Assembly: GCA_037133915.1 (NCBI GenBank)
Contig: JBAXND010000022.1
Location: forward strand, 1 to 64,000
DNA from: Bacteroidota bacterium
Lineage (GTDB): Bacteria; Bacteroidota; Bacteroidia; Bacteroidales; CAIWKO01
Direction: 5' to 3'
DNA: 64,000 bases
The notes under the pieces are model-generated. The model worked only from the letters and a program-made list of their open reading frames with translations. It was not told where the DNA came from and made no database searches. Positions 1 through 8,296 of this stretch are shown one piece after another (position 1 is the first letter of the stretch; each line of letters starts with the position of its first letter). The translations under genes were made by a program, and so were the position numbers.

Positions 1-495
1 AAGCCGGGCTTATGCTTCGGCTTCTTTCAAACTTTTACCGGACAACAGTGATATTTAATTAAGACTGATGCCAATGGTAATAGCGGATGTAATCAGAGCA
101 GTAATTTGATAACTGAGGATACCGCCTTAACGTTTTCTTCAGCAAAATCATTTAATGTCTCCTCACGTTGTTTGATTGACAATACCATGGTGCAAATTTC
201 AAGCGGAGGAACAATTACTCAATCTTGCATAGCAATTGGAGTTGATGAAACAAATCACAATAATTTAATTGAAGTGCTGCCAAATCCTACGTCTGGAAAA
301 GTCAACCTTCAAATTCCACAACAATTCGGACAAACAAAAACACTTGAAGTGTTTAGCTGCACCGGACAATTACAGCTTTTTCAGACAAGCAGGTTCGATG
401 AAGTGGATATTAGTATTTTGACAAGCGGAATATATTTTTTGGTGTTAACAAATGCAATCAGCGAACGACAGACAATAAAAATAATAAAAGAGTAA
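1..495 (+). pseudogene. 3' remnant of a T9SS-secreted protein gene, frameshifted
   Basis: From base 52 the reading frame gives YLIKTDANGNSGCNQ, a phrase common in large Bacteroidota secreted repeat proteins, then about 50 less conserved residues, then a T9SS type A sorting domain (LPNPTSGKVNLQI ... GIYFLVL ... IIKE). The frame is closed upstream by TGA at 49-51. The residues expected just before this point (DNSDI) are readable in the neighbouring frame at 41-55, followed by TAA at 56, so a frameshift lies near 50-56. No plausible ATG and ribosome binding site precede the open part. I read it as the decayed tail of a gene that begins left of the window; a base-calling error is the alternative. 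If intact, the product would be exported by T9SS and surface-anchored. Confidence 0.6.
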
Positions 496-640
496 CATTC
501 GGTAACCAATTTCAACTTCGACAGATTTTCAACATAAAACCTAAGGTTAAATTACCTCTTTAAAGACAAAAAATAGCTGCTGCTCATTGTTAACCTTTTG
601 GCTGAATCAGGTTGTGGCCCGGCCGGAAGGTGGAAGTTGG

Positions 641-768
641 AAAAGATGAAAAGATGAAAAGATGAAAAGATGAAAAAATGAAAAGATGAAAAAATGAGAA
701 AATGAAAAGATGAAAAGATGAAAAGATGAAAAAATGAAAAGATGAAAAAATGAAAAGATGAAAAGATG
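641..768. repeat. 8-bp tandem repeat, 16 units in phase
   Basis: Sixteen contiguous units of AAAAGATG occupy exactly 128 bases. Eleven units are identical; four read AAAAAATG and one AGAAAATG. No length change breaks the phase. Such arrays change length by slipped-strand mispairing. No gene reads through it and it is more than 400 bases from argS, so no phase-variation role is evident. Confidence 0.95.
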
Positions 769-837
769 AGGCGTTGCCGAAATCGGCTGGCGGAATATTT
801 CACGGCGGACTTCCGCTACACTACTGCTTGTGATTTT

Positions 838-870
838 CGACTCTTGACTCACGACTCTTGACTCACGACT
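838..870. repeat. Tandem 14-bp repeat CGACTCTTGACTCA
   Basis: Two perfect 14-base units (838-851, 852-865) are followed by the first five bases of a third. The same wording recurs at 1096-1131, and in reverse complement in the spacer after typA (23023-23390), so this is a dispersed intergenic repeat family. Confidence 0.85.
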
Positions 871-1095
871 TTTTTGCGGCGCATGCTGTCATCATCACAA
901 TTAATTAGAATCATCCGTGCGCCGCCGGTTTATACTTTATCTCTGGTTCTAGAAATATTATATCCCTGACGGGATAATTTCAATTATCAATCATCAATTA
1001 AACTTGGTAAAATCGGTCAACGCTATTCAGAGATGGTCGATTTTTTTCTTCTGACTTCTGACTTCTGTTTTTGTCTTACCACTTATCTCATTTTT

Positions 1096-1172
1096 GACTT
1101 ACGACTCACGACTCTTGACTCACGACTCATGATCCGTCAGGAGACGGATTTCGGCTTCGCCTCAACTTATGA
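1096..1172. repeat. GACTCACGACTC repeat plus hairpin plus ACTTATGAC
   Basis: Several overlapping copies of ACTCACGACTC are followed by a hairpin (7-bp stem ATCCGTC/GACGGAT, loop AGGA) and then by CAACTTATGAC. Reverse-complementing the 23.15-23.36 kb repeat gives the same order with a different hairpin (CCGCCAAAGGCGG) and the same ACTTATGAC end. The two places look like members of one mobile or recombining repeat family. Confidence 0.6.
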
Positions 1173-1182
1173 CTAATTGTTT

Positions 1183-1190
1183 TAACTTTG
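1183..1190 (+). promoter_or_regulatory. Possible Bacteroidota -7 box (TAACTTTG) for argS
   Basis: TAACTTTG matches the TAnnTTTG consensus exactly and lies 18 bases before the chosen argS ATG at 1209. No TTG element is seen at the usual spacing upstream, so the call rests on the -7 box alone. It also argues against the TTG codon at 1188 being the start. Confidence 0.4.
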
Positions 1191-1208
1191 TGCCAAATAA
1201 GAAATGGA

Positions 1209-3002
1209 ATGAACCGTATAGAAGGCGAAATTGCAAAACATACTGCTGCGGCAGTTCTTGAATTATATAATGTGGAACTTGACCCGGAAAAAGTTTCCAT
1301 CCAGAAAACAAATCCCGATTTCCGCGAAAGCGGCGACCTTACCGTTGTTATTTTCCCGATTACCAGATTATCGCGTAAAGCGCCTGACGTTACTGCACAC
1401 GAAATTGGAGGTTATCTTGCCGCGCATATGGCTGAAGTGAAGAGTTTTGGTGTGGTCAAGGGTTTCCTGAATATACTGCTTAAGGAACAGTACTGGCTGG
1501 ATTATCTGAGCGAAGAAATTACAAAAGAAAATTTTGGGATTGATACTACGGGCAAAGGCGAAAAACTGATGATAGAGTTTTCATCGCCCAACACCAACAA
1601 ACCATTGCATCTGGGGCATATCCGCAACAACCTGCTGGGCGATTCCATCAGCCGCATCCTGAAAGCAAACGGGAAAAATGTGGTGAAGGTGAATCTGGTG
1701 AACGACCGGGGCATACACATCTGCAAGTCCATGCTCGCATGGCAGAAATGGGGAAACGGTGAAACACCGCAGTCATCGGGATTGAAAGGCGATAAGCTGG
1801 TGGGGAAATATTATGTTGAGTTTGACAAACATCTCAAGGCGGAAATTGCTGAAATGGTTGCCGGTGGCGCCGCTCAGGATGATGCGGCAAAAAATGCGCC
1901 GCTGATGCAGCAGGCTCAGCAAATGCTTCAGCAGTGGGAGGCAGGCGACGAAGAAGTGCGCAAACTCTGGCAAACCATGAACGGATGGGTGTATAAAGGT
2001 TTTGATGAAACATACAAAAAGCTCGGCATCGCTTTCGATAAAACGTATTACGAATCGCAAACGTATTTGCTGGGAAAAGAAATAGTGGCTGAAGGTCTTG
2101 CCAATAAGGTGTTTCATCAAAAAGAAGATAAATCTGTATGGATTGACCTTACGGAAGAAGGGCTTGATGAGAAGCTGCTGCTCAGGAGCGACGGCACTTC
2201 GGTGTATATGACGCAGGATCTGGGCACTGCCAGATTACGTTTCGACGAGTTTCAGCCGTCACGCATGATTTATGTGGTGGGCAATGAACAGAATTATCAT
2301 TTTGATGTGTTGAAAAAAGTGATGAAGACGGCAGGATTCGTCTGGGCCGATGGTATTCATCACCTCTCATACGGCATGGTGGAGCTGCCTGAAGGCAAAA
2401 TGAAATCGCGCGAAGGAACTGTGGTGGATGCCGATGATTTGGTTGACGATATGATTGCCACTGCGCGCGAAACAACCGAAACACTTGGAAAAACAGCTGG
2501 TTTCAGTGAGGCGGAAGCCGCTGAATTATTTTCGCTTATTGGTCTGGGTGCACTCAAATATTTTATTCTGAAAGTGGATCCCGAAAAGAATATGATGTTC
2601 AATCCTAAGGAATCCATTGATTTTAACGGCAACACCGGACCTTTCATTCAGTACACGCATGCACGCATTCGCTCGATGCTGCGCCGTTCCGAAATGGATA
2701 TAACGCTGCTGAATGTCGATGAATCGGTAACTATTTTACCCGATGAACGTGAACTGATAAAATTGTTATACGAGTTTCCTGCGGTTGTAAAACAGGCAGG
2801 CGAGATGATGAGTCCCGCGCTCATCGCGAACTATACGTTTGAACTGGCAAAGGAGTACAATCAGTTTTATCAGAAAATTCCGGTGCTGAAAGAAGAAAAC
2901 AATGCACTTCAACGGATGCGGCTGCTGCTTACGGCACACACCGGAAAAGTGATTGCATCGGCCATGAGTTTGCTGGGCATAAGCGTGCCTGAAAAAATGT
3001 AA
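1209..3002 (+). CDS. argS: Arginyl-tRNA synthetase
   Basis: Cytoplasmic class I aminoacyl-tRNA synthetase that charges tRNA-Arg with arginine using ATP. The 597-residue product has the usual family length. The order is the N-terminal Arg-S additional domain (about 5-90), the catalytic Rossmann domain with the HIGH signature HLGH at 134-137 (in SSPNTNKPLHLGHIRNN), the KMSKS-equivalent KMKSREGTVV, and the helical DALR anticodon-binding domain at the C-terminus. I chose ATG 1209 because it follows a -7-like box and gives the usual short N-terminus; a TTG at 1188 in the same frame would add seven residues. The lipoprotein gene 15 bases downstream may be cotranscribed. No defects seen. Confidence 0.97.
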   Translation: MNRIEGEIAKHTAAAVLELYNVELDPEKVSIQKTNPDFRESGDLTVVIFPITRLSRKAPDVTAHEIGGYLAAHMAEVKSFGVVKGFLNILLKEQYWLDYLSEEITKENFGIDTTGKGEKLMIEFSSPNTNKPLHLGHIRNNLLGDSISRILKANGKNVVKVNLVNDRGIHICKSMLAWQKWGNGETPQSSGLKGDKLVGKYYVEFDKHLKAEIAEMVAGGAAQDDAAKNAPLMQQAQQMLQQWEAGDEEVRKLWQTMNGWVYKGFDETYKKLGIAFDKTYYESQTYLLGKEIVAEGLANKVFHQKEDKSVWIDLTEEGLDEKLLLRSDGTSVYMTQDLGTARLRFDEFQPSRMIYVVGNEQNYHFDVLKKVMKTAGFVWADGIHHLSYGMVELPEGKMKSREGTVVDADDLVDDMIATARETTETLGKTAGFSEAEAAELFSLIGLGALKYFILKVDPEKNMMFNPKESIDFNGNTGPFIQYTHARIRSMLRRSEMDITLLNVDESVTILPDERELIKLLYEFPAVVKQAGEMMSPALIANYTFELAKEYNQFYQKIPVLKEENNALQRMRLLLTAHTGKVIASAMSLLGISVPEKM

Positions 3003-3017
3003 CCAATATCTTTTATC

Positions 3018-3437
3018 ATGAAGATTCCGCGAATCTCTCTGTGTATAATCCTGCTGCTGACCTTCGGCTGCAAAACGGTGCGCTATACCAATCACAGTAT
3101 AACATTGGGCAGGGGCGGCGGATTTATCGGTAAATACGATTCTTATACGCTTAAAGGCAATGGCGAGGTTTTCAGCACCAATGCGGCTTCTGCAGGTTCT
3201 GCACCGGTGAGTCTTTCAAAGAAACTTGATAAAAAGACGGTCGCCGATTTATTCAGTAAAGCCGCGGCGCTTCAATTTCCGAATCCTGAATTCAATCATC
3301 CGGGGAACATGACTTATTATATCGAATACTTCGATGGCAAACAAACGCATACCATAAAATGGGGCGATTTTAACCTTCAGCCTCCCATTAGTTTCAAAGC
3401 CTTCTTTGACGAAACCTGGAAAACAGTTAAGAATTAA
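3018..3437 (+). CDS. Small predicted lipoprotein of unknown function
   Basis: A 139-residue protein with a short basic N-terminus, a hydrophobic stretch and a lipobox ending at Cys18 (LLTFGC), so it is probably lipidated and held in the cell envelope. The mature part contains a Gly-rich strand (GRGGGFIGKYDSYTLKGNG) followed by mixed alpha/beta sequence with no motif I recognise. It begins 15 bases after argS on the same strand. The convergent M4 protease gene ends 55 bases further on, across a hairpin. Function unknown. Confidence 0.75.
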   Translation: MKIPRISLCIILLLTFGCKTVRYTNHSITLGRGGGFIGKYDSYTLKGNGEVFSTNAASAGSAPVSLSKKLDKKTVADLFSKAAALQFPNPEFNHPGNMTYYIEYFDGKQTHTIKWGDFNLQPPISFKAFFDETWKTVKN

Positions 3438-3441
3438 AAAT

Positions 3442-3470
3442 GAAAAATGAAAAATGTTTTTTCATTTTTC
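3442..3470. terminator. Possible bidirectional terminator between convergent genes
   Basis: GAAAAATGAAAAA at 3442-3454 pairs fully with TTTTTCATTTTTC at 3458-3470 across a 3-base loop, a 13-bp AT-rich stem. It lies just after the lipoprotein stop and just after (on the other strand) the M4 protease stop. The low G+C makes it a weak intrinsic terminator. Confidence 0.4.
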
Positions 3471-3492
3471 ACTATTCACTATTCATTTTTCA

Positions 3493-6400
3493 CTACTCCT
3501 TCACCACCTTGCTGTTGAACACTCCGTCCGTGGTTCTGAGGCTGATGAAATAGATACCTGCGGTATTGTTACTGAGGTCGCAGTTGAAACGGTTCAAACC
3601 GGTATTGGCTGATTCTATATTGCTCTGAATAATCCTTCCGGTGATGTCCATTATGTTTACAGTTACATCCTGATTCCTGTTCGCGAAGTAATCAATAAAC
3701 AGTTTGCCGGTTGAGGGATTCGGGTACAGTGCAACGTAATTGTCGAGTTTGGCGCTTTCGCCAACTTCGCTGAAATCAGCTTCGCGGAAGCGGATATTGT
3801 CGAGGTAGGCATTATCCATTTTAAATCCTAAGGTGTCTTTAGCAATATTGCGTGTCTCAAAGGCAACGGTAAAGCGAGTTCCGGCAAATGCATCGAGATT
3901 CACGAAATAGGTGGCATAAGGGTCGGATGCGGCTGTAGCCGGATTGTATGTTCCGCCAACTTGTATGGAATTATTTACAAGCACTCTGAGATTACTTGCA
4001 ATTCTATAATCTCCCGGACCTATCAGATTGGTGTATGCCGCTTCGCCGAAGGTCTGCTTGAGGTCGAATTTCATATTGCAATGTGTCCATGCGGTAGCAT
4101 CTACACAAAACGTAATCTTTGCCGAAAGAAAATCATTGATTTGCCAGGTGTTGTTACCGTTGGGGAATTCCAGCAGGTCATAATATGCCATGGCATTTCC
4201 GCCGGTCATCTGGAAGCCGAGCGGTCCTGTATGATATGCTGTATGCGAAGTGAACGCATGTGCGTATATACCCAGATTCACAACGTAATTTTTTGACGGG
4301 TTTGCCTCATCAAATGTAATGATGGTATCGGTTATCGATAAAGGATTTTTAACTGCATACCCAAAAAGAGTATCATTCATTTGGTTGCTGTCAATATCAA
4401 AGGCAGTCCATGCTTTGATGTAATGTGTTCCGACTGCCGAGAGGTCGGCCGTGGGTGCAAAAGTAAACTCTACCGTAGAATCGGGGAGAAGGTTGGCAAC
4501 TGTTGTCAGCGTATCATAAACTGCCGTTCCGCCGTCAACTGAATAGCCAAGCCTGATGCTGCTTCCCGGAATAAGGTAATCGCAGCCATGAAATGCTACC
4601 TTTACTTTTACTGTTTCAGCGTCGGTGAGGTGGCATTCCGAAAACGGCTCCACGATGGCGCTCAAGGCGACATCACTGTTCTGGAATAACCTGTTCTCAA
4701 ACTGATAACCCTGAATGGTGTCGTTATAAGAAATTGTATCTAGATTGAACGTAATGAAACAGGTAAGGTCATGCATGCCCAGTGCAGAGGCATCTGCAGC
4801 TTGTGCAAAGGTATAATTCAGTGTATCGCCGGGATTGATGTCGGCTGATAAAACCAGTGTATCCGTAACAACTGCTCCGCCGTCTAATACATAGTTCATA
4901 TAAAGGGTATCGCCGGAAGGGATACTCAGATTGCAACCGTTGTAGATGGCACTGATACTTACGGGAGTTGTGGTGAGTCCGCAACCGGTAACAGGTTCGG
5001 TAATTTTATACATAGATAAATCATAATCGGTAACGGCCTGACCAACACCCACGGCATACCATGCATTCGATGCCTGAATATAAGGCCTGGAACAACTTCC
5101 GTAAAGGTCGATGGCTGCCTGCAGTGTTGCCATGCGGGCATCGGCATAGGTTGAGTTACTGGTAAGATAAATAGTGAGTCCGCGATAGGCAATAGCTTCG
5201 GCTGTATCGAGTCCAACAGGCTGCACTGAAAATTGCAGACCGAGGTCGTTGGAACCGCTGCCACCCTGACTGAGCAGGTAGAACCAGTATGATGCAAGGC
5301 TGCAGTTGGTATGAACACCTCCGTTGTCAAAAACTCCGGTTGCCCAGTATTGCCCGTGATACGTAGTCGGGTTCTGTGTTGATTTCGGATCGTTGATGCT
5401 GCGCAGTCCGATGCCTGCGGGGTCAATATCTTCGCCCATTTTCCAGTCGCCGGCACTTCCCAGTGCGAAAAACTCAACCGAAGTGCCAAAAATATCGCTG
5501 AAACCTTCGCTCAGGGCACCCGATTCATCCTGATAAACAAAACCTGCGGTTCCGTCGCTGACAGCGTGAGTAATTTCATGACCGCAGATATCAAGAGCCG
5601 TAAACGGCTTGTAAGTACTGCCATCACCGTATGTCATGCGGAAACCATCCCAGAATGCGTTATCATAGCCAACATCATAATGAACATAGCTCATCAGTTT
5701 TGCACCGGCATCATCATAACTGTTCCGTCCAAATTGGGTGAAATAATAATCGTACGTCATTTCTGCACCCCAGTGCGCATCGGTTGCTACTTCGTCTTTC
5801 TGTGCGTTGATATTATTCCAGTCATTATCGGTATCGGTAAAATCAACAGCCGAGCCGTAAACAGTTCCGGTGTTCATGTCATAAGTTTCAATGCCGCTGC
5901 GCGATGTCTCGCGAAGTCTGTACTGACCGGGTGCCGTTGAATCTGTGGTGATGGGCTGAGTTCCGCTGTATTTTGTATGCGCTGATCCCGGCACATCGGT
6001 CGTTTTGATATCATTAATTGTATGGATTACTTCACCGCTCAGGGCATCAATATAAATATCGCGTTTGCCAAGAGGTTTTTCAGCATATACGTTCACCTTC
6101 CAGGCGAGACGGTATTTAGAGGCAACTCCTGAAAAATGCTTGTCGAAAATCACCAGTTTTGCTTCAGGATAATAGGTAGCATTTTGATTACCTGTAGTGG
6201 TGCGCAGCATTTCTTCATTTTGTGGATTTTCCCACATATAGCGTTCGGCATTCATCAGCTTTAAGGCTATATCTATCGCAGTTTTTGCCTGCAGCTGCGG
6301 TGTGCTGCCGCACGTAAGACCTGAAACAATATTACCGTTTCCGGTCAGTGCTTTTCCGTTGCTTCCGTGAATGATATAATCGGCACCTGCAACAGGAATG

Positions 6401-6687
6401 CCTTTATACAACTGCTGATACTTATAATGAGTATATCCAATCTTATCTGTTGAACTCTTAACTAATTTCATCTCATCGCCGCTTCCCAGGCCGAAAGCAG
6501 CTTTTTGACTTGAGAAAACATCGGCAGGAGCCGTTTTGAAATTATCATTAAATGTTATCCATCCGCCTTTATCGGTCACTTTTGCAATGGCCGAAAGTTT
6601 TGAATTGGAAGGTGTGAAAACCTGTGCATAACTGTTCGCGGCTATAACCGAACAAATGATGGCTAACGTGAGAGTAAATCTCTTCAT
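3493..6687 (-). CDS. Secreted M4 (thermolysin-like) metalloprotease with T9SS sorting domain
   Basis: A 1064-residue extracellular zinc endopeptidase. A signal peptide (cleavage after about A21, NSYAQ) precedes an FTP/PepSY-type propeptide (about 30-225) and the M4 catalytic domain. The zinc site is HEITH at 370-374 with the third ligand E394 in GALSEGFSD; the 24-residue spacing equals that of thermolysin. The M4 C-terminal helical domain follows, then adhesin-like beta domains, including two tandem copies of a roughly 95-residue module (about 560-770) and a jelly-roll-like region. The end is a T9SS type A domain (LYPNPSTGKLFIDY ... GIYFISL ... KVVKE). It should be made as a zymogen, exported by Sec then T9SS. 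It stands alone on this strand. Confidence 0.95.
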   Translation of the reverse strand: MKRFTLTLAIICSVIAANSYAQVFTPSNSKLSAIAKVTDKGGWITFNDNFKTAPADVFSSQKAAFGLGSGDEMKLVKSSTDKIGYTHYKYQQLYKGIPVAGADYIIHGSNGKALTGNGNIVSGLTCGSTPQLQAKTAIDIALKLMNAERYMWENPQNEEMLRTTTGNQNATYYPEAKLVIFDKHFSGVASKYRLAWKVNVYAEKPLGKRDIYIDALSGEVIHTINDIKTTDVPGSAHTKYSGTQPITTDSTAPGQYRLRETSRSGIETYDMNTGTVYGSAVDFTDTDNDWNNINAQKDEVATDAHWGAEMTYDYYFTQFGRNSYDDAGAKLMSYVHYDVGYDNAFWDGFRMTYGDGSTYKPFTALDICGHEITHAVSDGTAGFVYQDESGALSEGFSDIFGTSVEFFALGSAGDWKMGEDIDPAGIGLRSINDPKSTQNPTTYHGQYWATGVFDNGGVHTNCSLASYWFYLLSQGGSGSNDLGLQFSVQPVGLDTAEAIAYRGLTIYLTSNSTYADARMATLQAAIDLYGSCSRPYIQASNAWYAVGVGQAVTDYDLSMYKITEPVTGCGLTTTPVSISAIYNGCNLSIPSGDTLYMNYVLDGGAVVTDTLVLSADINPGDTLNYTFAQAADASALGMHDLTCFITFNLDTISYNDTIQGYQFENRLFQNSDVALSAIVEPFSECHLTDAETVKVKVAFHGCDYLIPGSSIRLGYSVDGGTAVYDTLTTVANLLPDSTVEFTFAPTADLSAVGTHYIKAWTAFDIDSNQMNDTLFGYAVKNPLSITDTIITFDEANPSKNYVVNLGIYAHAFTSHTAYHTGPLGFQMTGGNAMAYYDLLEFPNGNNTWQINDFLSAKITFCVDATAWTHCNMKFDLKQTFGEAAYTNLIGPGDYRIASNLRVLVNNSIQVGGTYNPATAASDPYATYFVNLDAFAGTRFTVAFETRNIAKDTLGFKMDNAYLDNIRFREADFSEVGESAKLDNYVALYPNPSTGKLFIDYFANRNQDVTVNIMDITGRIIQSNIESANTGLNRFNCDLSNNTAGIYFISLRTTDGVFNSKVVKE

Positions 6688-6821
6688 AACAAATGAGTTT
6701 TTATTTGACGCGACGAATTTAGGATTTTTTTACAGACGAAGATTACAAAGGCTGAAACTTTATAACAGTATAATGTTGAAATAGTTCAGGCAGCTGTCAA
6801 GAATTGTCCACTACGACTTAA

Positions 6822-8216
6822 TTATATGCTTCTTTCCTTCCATTTTCCATTTCGCATATAGAGGAAGGAAAAGATTGCCAGCATAATAATATAAATGTAT
6901 TCAGAGCACCAGATTACGGCGATGCTGTGGGTAGTGTAAACGCTGATGAGATATACTGCGGTGAGATATATGGAAATGGCCAGACACTCTATCAACAGCG
7001 CGGTGCGGGTATTGCCGGTGCCGGTTACGCCGCTGAAAGTAGTCATGGCAAAAGAAAAGATGATAAGTACGCCCAACACCACAAACAGTACCGGCTGACT
7101 GTCAATAATCAACTGATTGTTATTGGTATAAAGTGAGATGATTTGTCGGGTTAACCCTAAGGCGGGTACAACCATGGCTGCCACCACGGCCAGACACAGC
7201 AAGGCAATACGGCGTATGGCCGACATTACTTCGCTTTTACGGTTTTCGCCAATCAGGTTGCTCACCACAGTATTGGTCGCCGAACTGAATGCCCAGATGG
7301 GAATAAGGAATATCATGTAAATACTGCGCACAATATTGGATATGGCAAGCGGATGTTCGCCCGTTTTCTCGATAATCATAAAGAACACCCACCATCCGCC
7401 AAGCGCGATGAAATGCTGAAGCATGGTGAAAAACGATACTCCGAAAATGCTGCGTATCAGGCTGAAGTCAAAAATGCCTTTTTTGAAGATGCCGTAACGC
7501 TGTTGATCGCGGGTGAAGCGTGCCACCAAATAAAAATGTAACAAGCTTACGGCTTCAGCCGTGGCCGAGGCTATGCCGGCTCCCGCAATTCCCATTTTCG
7601 GGAAACCCCAGTGACCGAATATCAGTATGTAATCGAGCAGAATGTTCACGCCGGCCATTATCAGCGCATTATACGTAAGAATGCGGGTTTTCATGATGCC
7701 CACGAAAAATGCCCTGTAGCTGCACGCCGCGAAAACAAATACCAGTCCGAAGATACGGTAATCAAGAAAGGTCATGGCGGCATCGTAAATATTCGGCGAA
7801 GCTATAACACCCCTGAGCATGCTGTGCCCAGCTGTTCTTACGACAATAGCCAGAACGGCTGCAAAAACCACCAGAAAAATCATGCTGTGGCGAAAAATCC
7901 GTCCGACCTCGGTATAGTTGCCCTCACCGTTGCGACGTGAAATCAGAATCTGAGTTCCCAGGCTGAAACCGAAGCCGAGAATGAACAGCATCACGTAAAA
8001 CAACCCGCCAATGGCCGAACCGCCCAGGGCCACTTCGCCAACGCGCCCGAGAAAAACAGTATCAATGAAATTGATCATGTTCTCTGCCAACAATCCAAGT
8101 ATGATTGGATAGGTGAGCAACCAGATACCTTTATATGTATATGATGTAGCCAGTTTTTCTGAAATTTGACTGCAAAAGTACGGATAAATTATGCGAAGCG
8201 GCTCGGGAAACAACAA
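6822..8216 (-). CDS. MATE family efflux transporter
   Basis: About 460 residues with roughly 12 hydrophobic segments, typical MATE length. The N-terminal segment PIILGLLAENMINFIDTVFL, followed by GRVGEVALGG, is characteristic of the family, which exports cationic drugs or metabolites in exchange for Na+ or H+ across the inner membrane. Substrate cannot be told from sequence. The start is uncertain: TTG at 8214-8216 opens the frame, but a good -7 box for this strand (TACTTTTG, 8180-8173) lies inside the first 15 codons, and the first in-frame ATG comes only at residue 47, after the first helix begins. The true start may be a non-ATG codon near 8165. Divergent from the 8297 gene. Confidence 0.88.
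   Translation of the reverse strand: MLFPEPLRIIYPYFCSQISEKLATSYTYKGIWLLTYPIILGLLAENMINFIDTVFLGRVGEVALGGSAIGGLFYVMLFILGFGFSLGTQILISRRNGEGNYTEVGRIFRHSMIFLVVFAAVLAIVVRTAGHSMLRGVIASPNIYDAAMTFLDYRIFGLVFVFAACSYRAFFVGIMKTRILTYNALIMAGVNILLDYILIFGHWGFPKMGIAGAGIASATAEAVSLLHFYLVARFTRDQQRYGIFKKGIFDFSLIRSIFGVSFFTMLQHFIALGGWWVFFMIIEKTGEHPLAISNIVRSIYMIFLIPIWAFSSATNTVVSNLIGENRKSEVMSAIRRIALLCLAVVAAMVVPALGLTRQIISLYTNNNQLIIDSQPVLFVVLGVLIIFSFAMTTFSGVTGTGNTRTALLIECLAISIYLTAVYLISVYTTHSIAVIWCSEYIYIIMLAIFSFLYMRNGKWKERSI
8173..8180 (-). promoter_or_regulatory. Possible -7 box (TACTTTTG) for the MATE gene
   Basis: Read on the minus strand, bases 8180 to 8173 are TACTTTTG, a full match to TAnnTTTG, in the divergent region before the first MATE helix. 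If used, transcription would begin near 8167 and the 5' part of the nominal reading frame would not be translated. Confidence 0.35.
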
Positions 8217-8296
8217 AACGTTGTAACTTAGCGGTGCGATTGCAAATGAGCTCTATCAATCAAAAATTTCCGCTGAACCCTCTAAAAATCTAAACT

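Larger units (their letters stand above)
496..1208. other. Gene-free, repeat-filled spacer upstream of argS
   Basis: About 710 bases hold no credible gene. They contain an 8-bp tandem repeat (641-768), two clusters of a GACTCACGACTC-type repeat (838-870 and 1096-1131), a short hairpin at 1132-1149 (ATCCGTC, loop AGGA, GACGGAT) and a -7-like box before argS. The apparent small minus-strand proteins rich in Phe, Ser and His are artefacts of the 8-bp repeat. Confidence 0.7.

Noticed and set aside
552..852. Minus-strand frames giving Phe/Ser/His-rich peptides
   Set aside because: They are translations of the AAAAGATG array; two frames are equally open and neither has protein-like composition.
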